This document shows, one piece after another, positions 35,774-44,584 of a stretch of DNA of 64,000 nucleotides (positions within the stretch are counted from its first letter, which is position 1; each line of letters starts with the position of its first letter). This DNA is from JBJHBP01 sp050485685. GTDB lineage: Bacteria > Pseudomonadota > Gammaproteobacteria > Steroidobacterales > Rariloculaceae. Position numbers and translations under genes: made by a program. The stretch spans positions 62,001 to 126,000 of the forward strand of contig JBJHBW010000002.1 of NCBI GenBank assembly GCA_050485685.1. The letters are read 5' to 3'. The notes below the pieces were generated by a model. The model saw nothing but the letters and a program-made list of their open reading frames with translations, did not search any database and had not been told where the DNA came from.

Positions 35774-37006
35774 TTACTGTTGCTCGGCCAGTTTCTCAAG
35801 ACGCGGCCGAAACACATTAATGAAGCGGTTTACCCTGTCTCCGAGATCTTGATAGAGCTCTTCCTTGTTGTCTTCGATAAGGGAGCCCGAATACCGATCC
35901 GCAGCAATGATGGTGTGCTTCAATCCATCGCTGTCCCAGCGTACCGGGATTCCCAGTTCCCGATTTATCTCCTCCTCGTCGTCCCGAAGGGCGGCATACA
36001 TCCGGTCACCAACTGGGCCTTTGTAGAAGGTGAGATAGACGCCAGCCCTGTTTGTGGACGGCGCCACATAGGCACTGACCCAGGCATCTGTTTCCTTGGG
36101 CATCGTGAAGTATTGATTCTGAGAACGGGCCGGCTTCCACACTGACTGCCTCTTGTCATCCAGTTCCAGGCGCGCCAGAAACTCCGACCAGAACTGCTCG
36201 AACTTCGCTCGCGTGGCAAGCACTTCAGGACTGACTCCCTGTTCTTGCTCTAAAAAGTCCTCGGTATCATCTTCGCTGGCTGTAATCGCGTCGTTACGAA
36301 TGTCCACGACTATTCGCTTCAGGATCGTCGACTGGGCAAGCACACGAGGTTGAACCAGCTGTGTACCGTCTTTCATCCGAAAGATGGCCATCTCCACAAG
36401 CCCGAATGTGAAGTGAAGTGATGCGTGGCCATCGAGGAAATCGGTGATAGCACCAACACCCTCACGGATTCCATCCCCGACAATCAATAGCAGAAAATCA
36501 CCACGACGAAGACTCTGCGTAACGGAGTCGAAGAACCGGGCTTCTTCGACGGAATCAGGCTCGTATCCGACGACCTGGGCGAGCCCCGTGGCTTTACCAC
36601 AATCCTCAGCTCGGCGCGCTCTACGGACGGCAGCATCCAGGGTCTCGTAGTTCCAGCGGGAGAGTTCCTTGGCATAGTCCAGGATCTGTCCAATGACTTT
36701 CCGCCTGGCCTCCGGGTTACGCCACAGTTTCGCTTCGACGATCACGAGCCGGCCGCCAGGCGTGACATAGAGAACATCCAAGGGGCCAGCAGTAGTCTCC
36801 ATCTCCCGGCATACCGGCACCATTCCGGAGAACGCATCATCGATCTCCGAGACTGGCAACGCATCCGGGTGGGAGTACAGCAAGTTCTGCAGCCAATCCT
36901 CGGTATACGCGTCAATCGACTCGGCGCCTGTAAGCGCTATTCTCTCCAGCTTCCAGGAGGTACCGTCCTTGCCAACGATCAGAGGCGATGAAAATGCTGA
37001 TGCCAT
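35774..37006 (-). CDS. NucS/DUF91-like PD-(D/E)XK nuclease-domain protein
   Basis: A 410-residue protein. The start is ATG 37006, with AAGGAG seven bases upstream. Residues 70-110 carry PLDVLYVTPGGRLVIVEAKLWRNPEARRKVIGQILDY in blocks: an Asp, then E-A-K, then a Gln-containing helix, as in NucS/DUF91 nucleases. The remainder (about 150-410) has alternating strands and helices of unknown fold, possibly for target recognition. It lies 16 bp behind the membrane Mrr-like gene, in one operon. The 59 bp on its downstream side hold no gene. Confidence 0.78.
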   Translation of the reverse strand: MASAFSSPLIVGKDGTSWKLERIALTGAESIDAYTEDWLQNLLYSHPDALPVSEIDDAFSGMVPVCREMETTAGPLDVLYVTPGGRLVIVEAKLWRNPEARRKVIGQILDYAKELSRWNYETLDAAVRRARRAEDCGKATGLAQVVGYEPDSVEEARFFDSVTQSLRRGDFLLLIVGDGIREGVGAITDFLDGHASLHFTFGLVEMAIFRMKDGTQLVQPRVLAQSTILKRIVVDIRNDAITASEDDTEDFLEQEQGVSPEVLATRAKFEQFWSEFLARLELDDKRQSVWKPARSQNQYFTMPKETDAWVSAYVAPSTNRAGVYLTFYKGPVGDRMYAALRDDEEEINRELGIPVRWDSDGLKHTIIAADRYSGSLIEDNKEELYQDLGDRVNRFINVFRPRLEKLAEQQ

Positions 37007-37022
37007 CACGAGGCTCCTTGTC

Positions 37023-37856
37023 TCACTTTGCGACGATACCTTTGCAGCTTGGATAGTCGCTACACCCCCAGAATTGCTTGCCTGCGTTGCGTCCGCGCCT
37101 TGCCGTTCTTGACACCATAGCCAAGCCACAATCTGGGCAGTCGGGAGTGCTCGAAAGTGTCTGTCCTGGCTCGTGCGACGTTTGCCGCTCGACAGCCGGC
37201 TCGGGCTTGTCGAGCTTAGCCGCAAGTTTGCCGAGCGCTGCGCCGTCAATCAGCTCAACGCCTGCCTGCATCGCGAAGCGTTTCGCATCCAGCGTAAACG
37301 TCCCCGACGTTACGACAACGCCACCCTGCACGCCTTCCGCGCTCATCACCCCCACAAGCTCCCGAACGACTTTGACGCCGACCTGCCGTGCGTTCCAGTG
37401 TTTGCATTGAATGAGCAACCGCTCATCGTCTCGTGCAGCCACCAGATCTACGCCGCCATCGGCACCAGACGGCGTAGGATGTACCGCATACCCTCTGCGG
37501 CGGAACACCTCCTCGACCATCAGCTCGAAGTCCCGCCAATGCATGCGGCCGGATTCGCCGGGGCGCGCATACTCAGTCACGAGCCGACCGGCTTTACGGC
37601 GACGGAAGATAGAGAAGGCCGCGCCAATCACAAAGATAACGGGCAGAGCGATCTTGCCAATCTGCGCGAAGGTGTATATCAGCTGCGGACCTATTGACCC
37701 GATGTCTGCGAGCTCGGCGGGCGCAGTCCTCTCCGGCACCGCAATCAGTCCCAATCCGACATAGGACGCGCCTGCAAGCACAAGGTTTACCCACCAGGGC
37801 AATACCGTGGCGATCCTTAAGAGGTCTTCTACCGGTTTTTCGCGGCGGCGAGGCAT
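37023..37856 (-). CDS. Membrane-anchored Mrr-type restriction endonuclease with topoisomerase zinc finger
   Basis: A 277-residue protein: two transmembrane helices (about 18-38 and 60-85), an Mrr catalytic domain (WRDFELMVEEVFRRRGY, then GADGGVDLVAARDDERLLIQCKHW with Asp, Gln-x-Lys) and a C-terminal topoisomerase-type C4 zinc ribbon (CPDCGLAMVSRTAR then FWGCSDYPSCKG). Mrr proteins cut modified DNA; the zinc ribbon probably binds DNA. It leads a two-gene operon with the NucS-like gene and starts at ATG 37856 with no strong ribosome site. Confidence 0.88.
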   Translation of the reverse strand: MPRRREKPVEDLLRIATVLPWWVNLVLAGASYVGLGLIAVPERTAPAELADIGSIGPQLIYTFAQIGKIALPVIFVIGAAFSIFRRRKAGRLVTEYARPGESGRMHWRDFELMVEEVFRRRGYAVHPTPSGADGGVDLVAARDDERLLIQCKHWNARQVGVKVVRELVGVMSAEGVQGGVVVTSGTFTLDAKRFAMQAGVELIDGAALGKLAAKLDKPEPAVERQTSHEPGQTLSSTPDCPDCGLAMVSRTARRGRNAGKQFWGCSDYPSCKGIVAK

Positions 37857-37945
37857 AGTTCCCGGTCACTCCCCGTTTACGACTGCTTTGAAGTCTATGC
37901 AAAGTAATTTCCTGATGACGGAAGCAAGTCACAGGTTCGTCCCTG

Positions 37946-38380
37946 GTACGACTCGAGAACAGCCGCACGCCCGCGGACGTGCTTCGCATCGTCAGTACGC
38001 TCGCTGAGTGGCTGAAAGCGCCGGAACAGGCGAGCCTGCGGCGCGCGTTCGTCGTCTGGATCAACAGGGTTATACTGGCCCGCAAGCCCGGTGGCCCTGT
38101 CATGGGCATAGAGGAGCTGGAAGAGATGAGCACCTTGCTGGAAGTGCGGATGCGAGAGTGGGATGAAGCATCCAGGGAGAAGGGTCGGGCGGAAGGACTC
38201 CAGGAAGGGCTGCGAGATGGCGAGGCCTTCCTGCTGCACCGTCAATTGCGCCGGCGCTTCGGCGAACTGCCCGACTGGGTGTGGCCGCGTCTGCAGCAGG
38301 CCAACACGGCGCAGCTGGAGCAATGGGGTGAACGGGTTCTGAGCGCCGACCGTCTGGCGGCGGTGATTGGCGAGGAGTAG
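37946..38380 (+). pseudogene. Third Rpn/DUF4351 gene, C-terminal fragment
   Basis: The frame holds the late part of another Rpn-family member: NSRTPADVLRIVSTLAEWL, AFVVWINRVILAR, MSTLLEVRMREWDEASREKG and the DUF4351 tail, whose last 55 residues are nearly identical to those of copy B at 34788-35714. The nuclease core upstream is missing and no suitable start exists. It is probably a relic, though the tail is still well conserved. It marks the right border of the island. Confidence 0.72.
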
Positions 38381-38486
38381 CCGCCGCACCATGCCCGTTT
38401 CGGGCACGCGTCCCGCCGACTTCCGCTGCACAACTGCCAGTGCACGGATACAACGGATATACTCAAGACCTGCCTGGGAGAAAAGC

Positions 38487-38978
38487 GTGAACAAGATCCT
38501 CTGTGCCCTTGTCGGGGCCGTCATAATCGCCGCCCCCGCCTTTGCGGAACCCGAATACGTCACGATCGAGATGGAGATCGAGATCGCGAAATCGGCCGAG
38601 GAGGTCTGGGCCGCGGTCGGCGGCTATTGCGACATCGGCGAATGGGCCAATATCGACTGCGAGATCACGTCCGGAAACGGCGGCATGGGCACCGTGCGCG
38701 CACTCGCAGGCGGCCGCATCATCGAGGTCCTGGTCGCGCAGACCGAACTCTCCTACGGCTATGCGCAACCTGCGGTTGAAGGGCAGTTTTACGACCTCTA
38801 TCACGGCTTCATGGAAGCGAAGCCGATCAGCGCCGACACGTCGAAAATCGTATACACGCTTGTCTATGACATCTCTGACAGACCGGACCAGGCGGCGAAG
38901 GACGCCGACATTGAACGCCGCCGCACCATGTTCGAAAATGCGCTTTCGAACATGAAGCGCATCGCCGAGGCGAATTAG
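38487..38978 (+). CDS. Exported SRPBCC-family protein
   Basis: A 163-residue protein with a cleavable signal peptide (residues 1-20, ending APAFA). The mature part has the START-like SRPBCC pattern: IEIAKSAEEVWAAVGGYCDIGEWA, then VRALAGGRIIEVLVAQTE. The start is GTG 38487, with GGGAG at 38476-38480. Relatives bind hydrophobic ligands; the ligand is unknown. It is the first core-type gene on the right of the accessory island and precedes a cytochrome gene on the same strand by 52 bp. Confidence 0.85.
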   Translation: MNKILCALVGAVIIAAPAFAEPEYVTIEMEIEIAKSAEEVWAAVGGYCDIGEWANIDCEITSGNGGMGTVRALAGGRIIEVLVAQTELSYGYAQPAVEGQFYDLYHGFMEAKPISADTSKIVYTLVYDISDRPDQAAKDADIERRRTMFENALSNMKRIAEAN

Positions 38979-39030
38979 GCCCGGGCGATCGCTCGCCGCG
39001 ACAGGTCCGGCCCTGTATTCTGGAGAGACC

Positions 39031-39432
39031 ATGTCCTTTCGCCGATTACCACCCATCCGACTGTTCGCACTGGCCGCCCTGCTGGCCACGGTTGACGCGT
39101 ACGCCGGAGGCGTCGAGGGCAATGCCGCCAACGGCAGGCAGCTGTTCAGGACCAGTGGCTGCCCCGCCTGCCATGGGGTGACGAAGGAAGCCACTTCGAT
39201 GGTGGGACCCAGCCTCTTCGGCGTCGTAGGGCGCAAGGCCGGCACCGCGCCAAGCCTCCTGGGCGCCAGTGAGAACCTGAGAGCTTACGGAGTGACCTGG
39301 AGCGCCGAGACCCTGGATGAATTTCTGACCGACCCGAAAGCCAGGGTACCGGGCACACCGATGACTGGCGTGCTGGCCGATCCACAGCAGCGCGCTGACG
39401 TGATCGCCTACCTCTACACGCTGACCGATTAA
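39031..39432 (+). CDS. Class I cytochrome c, periplasmic
   Basis: A 133-residue single-haem cytochrome with a signal peptide (about 1-25) and the haem site CPACH near residue 44. KAGTAPSLLGAS and the C-terminal GTPMTGVLADPQQRADVIAYL, with the axial Met in TPM, match the cytochrome c550/c2 family. It carries electrons in the periplasm. It is followed by a strong terminator. Confidence 0.92.
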   Translation: MSFRRLPPIRLFALAALLATVDAYAGGVEGNAANGRQLFRTSGCPACHGVTKEATSMVGPSLFGVVGRKAGTAPSLLGASENLRAYGVTWSAETLDEFLTDPKARVPGTPMTGVLADPQQRADVIAYLYTLTD

Positions 39433-39458
39433 CACGTCTGGCAGCTGTTCGTGCAAAG

Positions 39459-39495
39459 AAAAAGGCCCCGGCGGTTTCCCGCCGGGGCCTTTTTT
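39459..39495. terminator. Strong rho-independent terminator, probably bidirectional
   Basis: A GC-rich stem (AAGGCCCCGGCGG paired with CCGCCGGGGCCTT) with a short loop, flanked by A-run on one side and T-run on the other. It ends the cytochrome gene and, read leftward, the convergent G8-domain gene. Confidence 0.93.
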
Positions 39496-39514
39496 CATTC
39501 AGCAGGCGTGAAGT

Positions 39515-42211
39515 CTACCGGCTGACCTGCACACTGGTTCCACCACCACCACCGAAGCCGCCGCCGAAGCCGCCGCCACCAGCGCCGGTCGAGACGACCT
39601 TGACCCACAGTGCATCATCGCCCCTGAAGTACGAGGTGTCGGTGGCCGCGCGCAGCGCATCAAGACTGCTCAGCTCCGTACCGGAAGCCGCGGTTGTGAA
39701 TCCCGGCAGCTCGAAGATCACCCAGGAGCCGCTGTCCAGCTGACTCAGAGTGATGGACAGCTCCTCCCTTTCGGTGCTCACCTTGACCTCTGTGCCGGCC
39801 ATCACCGAGGTCTGCCCTGTCGCGGTGAACTCAACGCCATTGCGGCTGAGAACGACCGGCGGTTGAGCAGGCGCTCCACCGGCGCCACCTCCGGGCTGAC
39901 CGCCGCCAAAGCCGCCGCCAGCACCGGGGCCTCCCGGTCCACCGCCACCGAAGCCGGCGCCACCGGGGCCGCCGGGCCCTCCGGGACCGCCCGGGCCACC
40001 GCCTCCGAAGCCCCCGCCACCCGGGCCGCCGCCGGGACCGCCGGGGCCAAAGCCGCCACCGCCGAATCCGCCACCGCCAGGGCCGCCAAAGCTCATGCGC
40101 CCGAGGTCGCCCGCGCACACGACGGCGTTCCAGGTGGGCTGGAGCTCGCAGCCTTCGACAGCGCTCAGGATGCCGATATTGTTCACGACGTAGGCATTGG
40201 GCTGACCGGTGAGTGAGCCGTCGATGTCCTTGATCGCCGCAGTCCTCCAGCCGGCACTGCTGGCATTGTCGTTACCCCACTCACGCACCATCTCCGGGAA
40301 ATGCACCGGCTTGGCGTTGACGAAGCTCACCCGTTCCACCGCGTTGTCGGAGCTGGTCGGGAAGCTGGTGAACAGCAGATAGGAAAGCGCTCCGGCGTCG
40401 CGAGTGTCGTTGTCCACGTAATTGACGAACGTCGTGTCCTCGACGAAGTGCAGGAAATCGTAGTACTCGTAGCCGCGGATCGGGAAATCCGGAATTTCGG
40501 GGTAAGGCAGGCTGCGGCCGTAGGCAATCTCCTCCGGTGTCCTCGGGTTACCGATGTTCGCGGTCTCGCCGACGAACAGCGAATCCACGACCTTGGAGGT
40601 GAAGTCGCCGCCACCGGGCTCGATGCCGGGAAAGGCATGCGTATAGCCTATGGCGTTGTCGGCCAGCCTCAGGTTCCTGAATACGTGCAACTCACCGCGG
40701 GCCCAGATGCCACCATTGTTGTTCTTGTACGCAGTGAAATCTTCAATGAAGGATTCCTGCGGACCTTCCCTGTTGGCCGGATCGGCATAGGCCATATGCG
40801 GGTTGCCGCCGACATTGAATCGGCCCTCCGGATTGGGACCGCGATCGAGCATCAGACCATCGAAGTTCGAGTGGGCGACGTTGCCGCTGAACTCGCGGAT
40901 CTGCATGCGACGCGGCCAGGTATTCCGGCTGATCTCGGTACCTTCGAACTCACCGATGGGGTGCTGCGGAAATGCCATCCAGAAGCCGATCTGGTCGGAA
41001 CCTGCGGCCACGTTGTCCCGGTAGACGTTGTCCGGGTTGGTGATCCAGAAGGTCGACACCGTGTTGTCAGAAGGAATCAGGACATCCTCGGAGAGCTGGC
41101 CATTGCCTCGCTCCTGGGACGAGCCGGCTGCGGCGAGGTTGGTCGGCACGCACGGCAGGGTCATATGACACTTGGTCTGGATACCCAGGTTCCTGACGAA
41201 CTCGTTGCTGTGCTCGATGCCGTCTTCGAGGAAATAGCAGTGACCGACGTTGTCGTAGGCCACGTTGTTTTCAACCTGCAGGTAGTTGGTGCCATGCACC
41301 GTCACGCAGCGGTTGTAGGTGCGGTGGACGGATGAGTTTCTGATGTACTGGCCGTGCGCGTCGCCGACCAGATGCCAGTGAATCGGATAGCGGGCCAGTG
41401 TCAGGTTCTGACCCATGCGAGTGAACTCGACGCCGTCGATATACATCTGGCTCGTCGGCATGGCCATGATATGCCCGCCGAAGTATGTCTCTTCCGCGTC
41501 AGCCGATGCCTGGATCCTGATATTGCGCGTCAGCAGACCGACTTCGCCACGCTGATCCACGCCGTAGGTGATCTCGCCGTAATGCATGTATTCAAGCGGT
41601 TCATCCAGCGTGATCGTGTTGCCGTTGATGGCGGCAATGGTGCGCTGCTCGGCCTGTCTGGGATCGAAATCCGTCGACGCGAGGACGATCTGATCGCCCA
41701 CCCGCCACTCAGCGGCATTCAGGACTTCGATGGAGCGGCTGCCTGCTTCGGCTGTCCTGGCCAGCTTCGTCCACGAATTGGACCGGTCGCCGTGCAGATT
41801 CAGGGTGCCGCCGGAGATCATGATCCCGCGGTCACCCATGCCGGCCATGATGTCTTCACCCGGGACTTCGTCGGTAAAGGTGATCGTCGCGTTGCGCGTA
41901 TGGGGATTGGCTTCGGTGCCGATGGTCAGATCCCCGTGCAGGACGATCCACTCGGTGATCAGTTCCAGGTCCACATCGTTCGAGAACGTGAGACTGCCGT
42001 CGATAGTCAGACTGCGCAGACCCGGTGGACTGACGTCGAGAACAACGTCCATACCTTCGCTGATGACGACGGCGTCCCATGCGCCGGGCACCTGACCACC
42101 CGGCCAGGTGGCAGGATCGGACCAGTTCTGCTGGGCCCGCACTTCGGCGACTCCAGCGAGAGCAAGCGCTGGCAACGCCAACACGAGAAACAAACGAGAT
42201 CTTGCAGACAT
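39515..42211 (-). CDS. Secreted G8-domain/right-handed beta-helix protein with Gly-rich insert
   Basis: An 898-residue exported protein. The signal peptide is residues 1-26, ending in VRA before QQNWSDPATWPGG, the start of a G8 domain. Residues 30-230 resemble G8, and about 230-680 a beta-helix with His/Asn-rich turns (IHWHLVGDAHGQYIRN, NVAYDNVGHCYFLED), related to the human CEMIP/TMEM2 architecture. Residues about 705-785 are a Gly-rich low-complexity tract with some Pro, and the C-terminal 110 residues form a beta-domain ending in more glycines. Relatives bind or degrade polysaccharide; the substrate here is unknown. The start is ATG 42211. Confidence 0.85.
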   Translation of the reverse strand: MSARSRLFLVLALPALALAGVAEVRAQQNWSDPATWPGGQVPGAWDAVVISEGMDVVLDVSPPGLRSLTIDGSLTFSNDVDLELITEWIVLHGDLTIGTEANPHTRNATITFTDEVPGEDIMAGMGDRGIMISGGTLNLHGDRSNSWTKLARTAEAGSRSIEVLNAAEWRVGDQIVLASTDFDPRQAEQRTIAAINGNTITLDEPLEYMHYGEITYGVDQRGEVGLLTRNIRIQASADAEETYFGGHIMAMPTSQMYIDGVEFTRMGQNLTLARYPIHWHLVGDAHGQYIRNSSVHRTYNRCVTVHGTNYLQVENNVAYDNVGHCYFLEDGIEHSNEFVRNLGIQTKCHMTLPCVPTNLAAAGSSQERGNGQLSEDVLIPSDNTVSTFWITNPDNVYRDNVAAGSDQIGFWMAFPQHPIGEFEGTEISRNTWPRRMQIREFSGNVAHSNFDGLMLDRGPNPEGRFNVGGNPHMAYADPANREGPQESFIEDFTAYKNNNGGIWARGELHVFRNLRLADNAIGYTHAFPGIEPGGGDFTSKVVDSLFVGETANIGNPRTPEEIAYGRSLPYPEIPDFPIRGYEYYDFLHFVEDTTFVNYVDNDTRDAGALSYLLFTSFPTSSDNAVERVSFVNAKPVHFPEMVREWGNDNASSAGWRTAAIKDIDGSLTGQPNAYVVNNIGILSAVEGCELQPTWNAVVCAGDLGRMSFGGPGGGGFGGGGFGPGGPGGGPGGGGFGGGGPGGPGGPGGPGGAGFGGGGPGGPGAGGGFGGGQPGGGAGGAPAQPPVVLSRNGVEFTATGQTSVMAGTEVKVSTEREELSITLSQLDSGSWVIFELPGFTTAASGTELSSLDALRAATDTSYFRGDDALWVKVVSTGAGGGGFGGGFGGGGGTSVQVSR

Positions 42212-42292
42212 GGCTCGGTAACCCCCTGGCAGAGCAAACGCTCTTTTATTATTGGGGGCAGAATAGATCACTTCCCGAGTACCAGCAATCAA

Positions 42293-43939
42293 TTACCTGC
42301 GCTGCCGCCCCTGACCGACTGCCCGCCGCGGCGCGAACATCAGCAGCAGTCCCGCAACGCCGGCCACCCAACCCAGCCACACGGGCTCCGCATCGAGGCC
42401 CAGCCACAGCACACCGGCGATCAGCAGCGCGGCGCCGCTGAACAGCCTTTCGGAGCGCCCGCGGCGTCTTTCGGAATGCCGCTCGGCATCTTCCGCGGCC
42501 TCGCGCACGGCGCCTTCATTCTCCGCGCGGCGAATCGCGCGATGCACGATCTTCGGCAGCAGCATCATGTCTTCGCTGATCTCGGGCCACGCTTCGATCA
42601 TGCGCATGATCTGCCGGCGCGGGTCGCGGCGTTCGCGCATCCATTGTTCCAGGATGGGCTGCGCGGTGCGCCACAGGTCGAGATCCGGATAAAGCTGACG
42701 GCCCAGGCCCTCGATCGCGAGCAGCGTTTTCTGCAGCAGCACCAGCTGCGGCTGCACCTCCATGTGAAAAGCCCGCGCGGTCTCGAACAGTCGCAACAGC
42801 ACGATGCCGAACGATATGTCCTTCAGCGGCTTGTTGAAGATCGGTTCGCACACGGCGCGGATCGCCGATTCCAGTTCATCCACGCGCGTATCCGGCGGCA
42901 CCCAGCCCGAATCCACGTGCAGCAGCGCCACGCGGCGATAGTCGCGCTTGAAGAACGCGAGGAAGTTCTCGGCAAGATAGTGCTGGTCGCGCGGGCTGAG
43001 ACTGCCAACGATGCCGAAGTCCACGGCCAGGTAACGCGGGTTCTCGGGATCGCCGGCATCGACGAAGATGTTGCCCGGATGCATGTCGGCGTGAAAGAAG
43101 TTGTGCTTGAACACCTGCGTGAAAAAGATATCCACGCCGATCTCGGCGAGCTTTGCGAAGTTCGTGCCGCGTGAGCGCAGCGCTTCGATGTCGCCCACCG
43201 GGATGCCGTGTATGCGCTCCATCACCAGCACGTTGGTGCGGCAGTAATCCCAGTACACCTCGGGCACGTAGAGCTGATCGGAGCCGGCGAAGTTGCGTTT
43301 CAGCTGCGCGGCATTGGCCGCTTCGCGCATCAGGTCCAGTTCGTTGTGCAGCGTCTTCTCGAACTCGGCGACCACATCCACCGGATGCAGGCGGCGGCCT
43401 TCATGCCAGTAGGTCTCGGCCAGCTCGGCCAGCGCATACAGCACTTCCAGATCGCGCTGAATCATCGCGCGCACATTGGGCCTGAGCAGTTTCAGGATCA
43501 CACGCTCGCCGCTGTGCAGTCGGGCGGTGTGCACCTGGGCGATGGATGCCGCGGCCAGCGGCAGCGGCTCGAACTCGTCGAACACTTCCGTGGCATCGCG
43601 ATGATAGGCGGCCTTGAGGATCGCCAGCGCCTGCTCGGACGCGAACGGCGGCACCTGGTCCTGCAGTTTCGCCAGTTCGTCAGCAATGGCCGGCGGCAGC
43701 AGATCGCGACGCACCGAGATCGCCTGGCCGAACTTCACGAAGATGGGGCCGAGTTCCTCCAGTGCATGGCGCAGACGTTCGCCCAGCGGCATGCGCCGCA
43801 ATCGCTTTCTCGGCAGCAGCACCTGGATGAACGCCAGCGGCCGGAACAGGTGCGTGCGCCAGACGATCTCCTCGAGCCCGTGACGCACCAGCGTGCGCTG
43901 GATTGCGATCATGCGCAGCAGCAGGCGCAGTCGAAGCAT
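42293..43939 (-). CDS. ubiB: UbiB ubiquinone-biosynthesis atypical kinase
   Basis: A 548-residue UbiB/ABC1 kinase-like ATPase that supports ubiquinone synthesis, probably by extracting precursors from the inner membrane. The KxGQ motif is in FVKFGQAISVRRDLLP near residue 70, the Ala-rich loop is in LAAASIAQVHTA near 130, HADMHPGNIF is the catalytic-loop equivalent and VDFGIVG is the metal motif. Two C-terminal transmembrane helices end the protein. Start ATG 43939 overlaps the ubiJ stop (TGATG). Confidence 0.96.
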   Translation of the reverse strand: MLRLRLLLRMIAIQRTLVRHGLEEIVWRTHLFRPLAFIQVLLPRKRLRRMPLGERLRHALEELGPIFVKFGQAISVRRDLLPPAIADELAKLQDQVPPFASEQALAILKAAYHRDATEVFDEFEPLPLAAASIAQVHTARLHSGERVILKLLRPNVRAMIQRDLEVLYALAELAETYWHEGRRLHPVDVVAEFEKTLHNELDLMREAANAAQLKRNFAGSDQLYVPEVYWDYCRTNVLVMERIHGIPVGDIEALRSRGTNFAKLAEIGVDIFFTQVFKHNFFHADMHPGNIFVDAGDPENPRYLAVDFGIVGSLSPRDQHYLAENFLAFFKRDYRRVALLHVDSGWVPPDTRVDELESAIRAVCEPIFNKPLKDISFGIVLLRLFETARAFHMEVQPQLVLLQKTLLAIEGLGRQLYPDLDLWRTAQPILEQWMRERRDPRRQIMRMIEAWPEISEDMMLLPKIVHRAIRRAENEGAVREAAEDAERHSERRRGRSERLFSGAALLIAGVLWLGLDAEPVWLGWVAGVAGLLLMFAPRRAVGQGRQRR

Positions 43940-44568
43940 CAGCGCCGTGTCCCGTTCCGGTCGGTGCGGGAGGCCAGTCGCTCCATGCGCGCTGCCAGAC
44001 GCTCAACGTCATCGCGAAGATCCTGCACGTCTTCGGCGAACGCGCGCACTTCCACCGACGTCGGCAGCGTGCCGCTTTCCTCCTGCAGGTATTCGGCGGT
44101 GTTCTGTTCCAGCGCGCGGCCGGTGTCGATCGTCCAGTTCGCGACGCGGCGCGCGGTGGTTGCAAGCCCGTGTGCCGGGACATCGCCTATCCAGCGCGAC
44201 AGTTCCTCTTCCAGATCCGGGCGTGCCAGCCGAATCATCTCCGCGAAACGTTCAGCAACGTCTATGCTGCCGGTGAGTTCGGCGCCGGATTCGCGAAACT
44301 GGCCGGCCAGCGGACGGTCACGATCACGGCGCATCAGCGTGAGCAGTGCGCCGGGTGTGCCGCGCAGCGTGACCGAAGCACCCTCCACGCGCTGCTCCAC
44401 GCGCAACTGCCCGTCGCTGGCGATCAGGCACAGCGAAAGCCCCATGCCCTCGACATGCAAGGCCATGGAGCGCCCGTCCAGCGCTCGCAGTTCAGCCTGC
44501 GCCGCCGTGGATTCGGCAACCTGGCGGTTCAGCCAGCGTTCGCCGGTTTGCAGAAGAAATCGGTTCAT
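43939..44568 (-). CDS. ubiJ: UbiJ, SCP2-domain ubiquinone accessory factor
   Basis: A 209-residue protein with an SCP2-like sterol-carrier fold in the first 125 residues (LDGRSMALHVEGMGLSLCL, RGTPGALLTLM) and a long coiled-coil tail that in E. coli pairs with UbiK to scaffold the aerobic ubiquinone complex. The start is ATG 44568, after the ubiE stop at 44585. It sits between ubiE and ubiB in the conserved order. Confidence 0.93.
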   Translation of the reverse strand: MNRFLLQTGERWLNRQVAESTAAQAELRALDGRSMALHVEGMGLSLCLIASDGQLRVEQRVEGASVTLRGTPGALLTLMRRDRDRPLAGQFRESGAELTGSIDVAERFAEMIRLARPDLEEELSRWIGDVPAHGLATTARRVANWTIDTGRALEQNTAEYLQEESGTLPTSVEVRAFAEDVQDLRDDVERLAARMERLASRTDRNGTRR

Positions 44569-44584
44569 AAAGCGCAGTGCCCGA

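Noticed and set aside
39880..40090. Dense short repeats that could suggest a CRISPR or satellite array
   Set aside because: They encode the Gly-rich tract of the G8 protein in one frame; there are no spacers of constant length and no cas genes.
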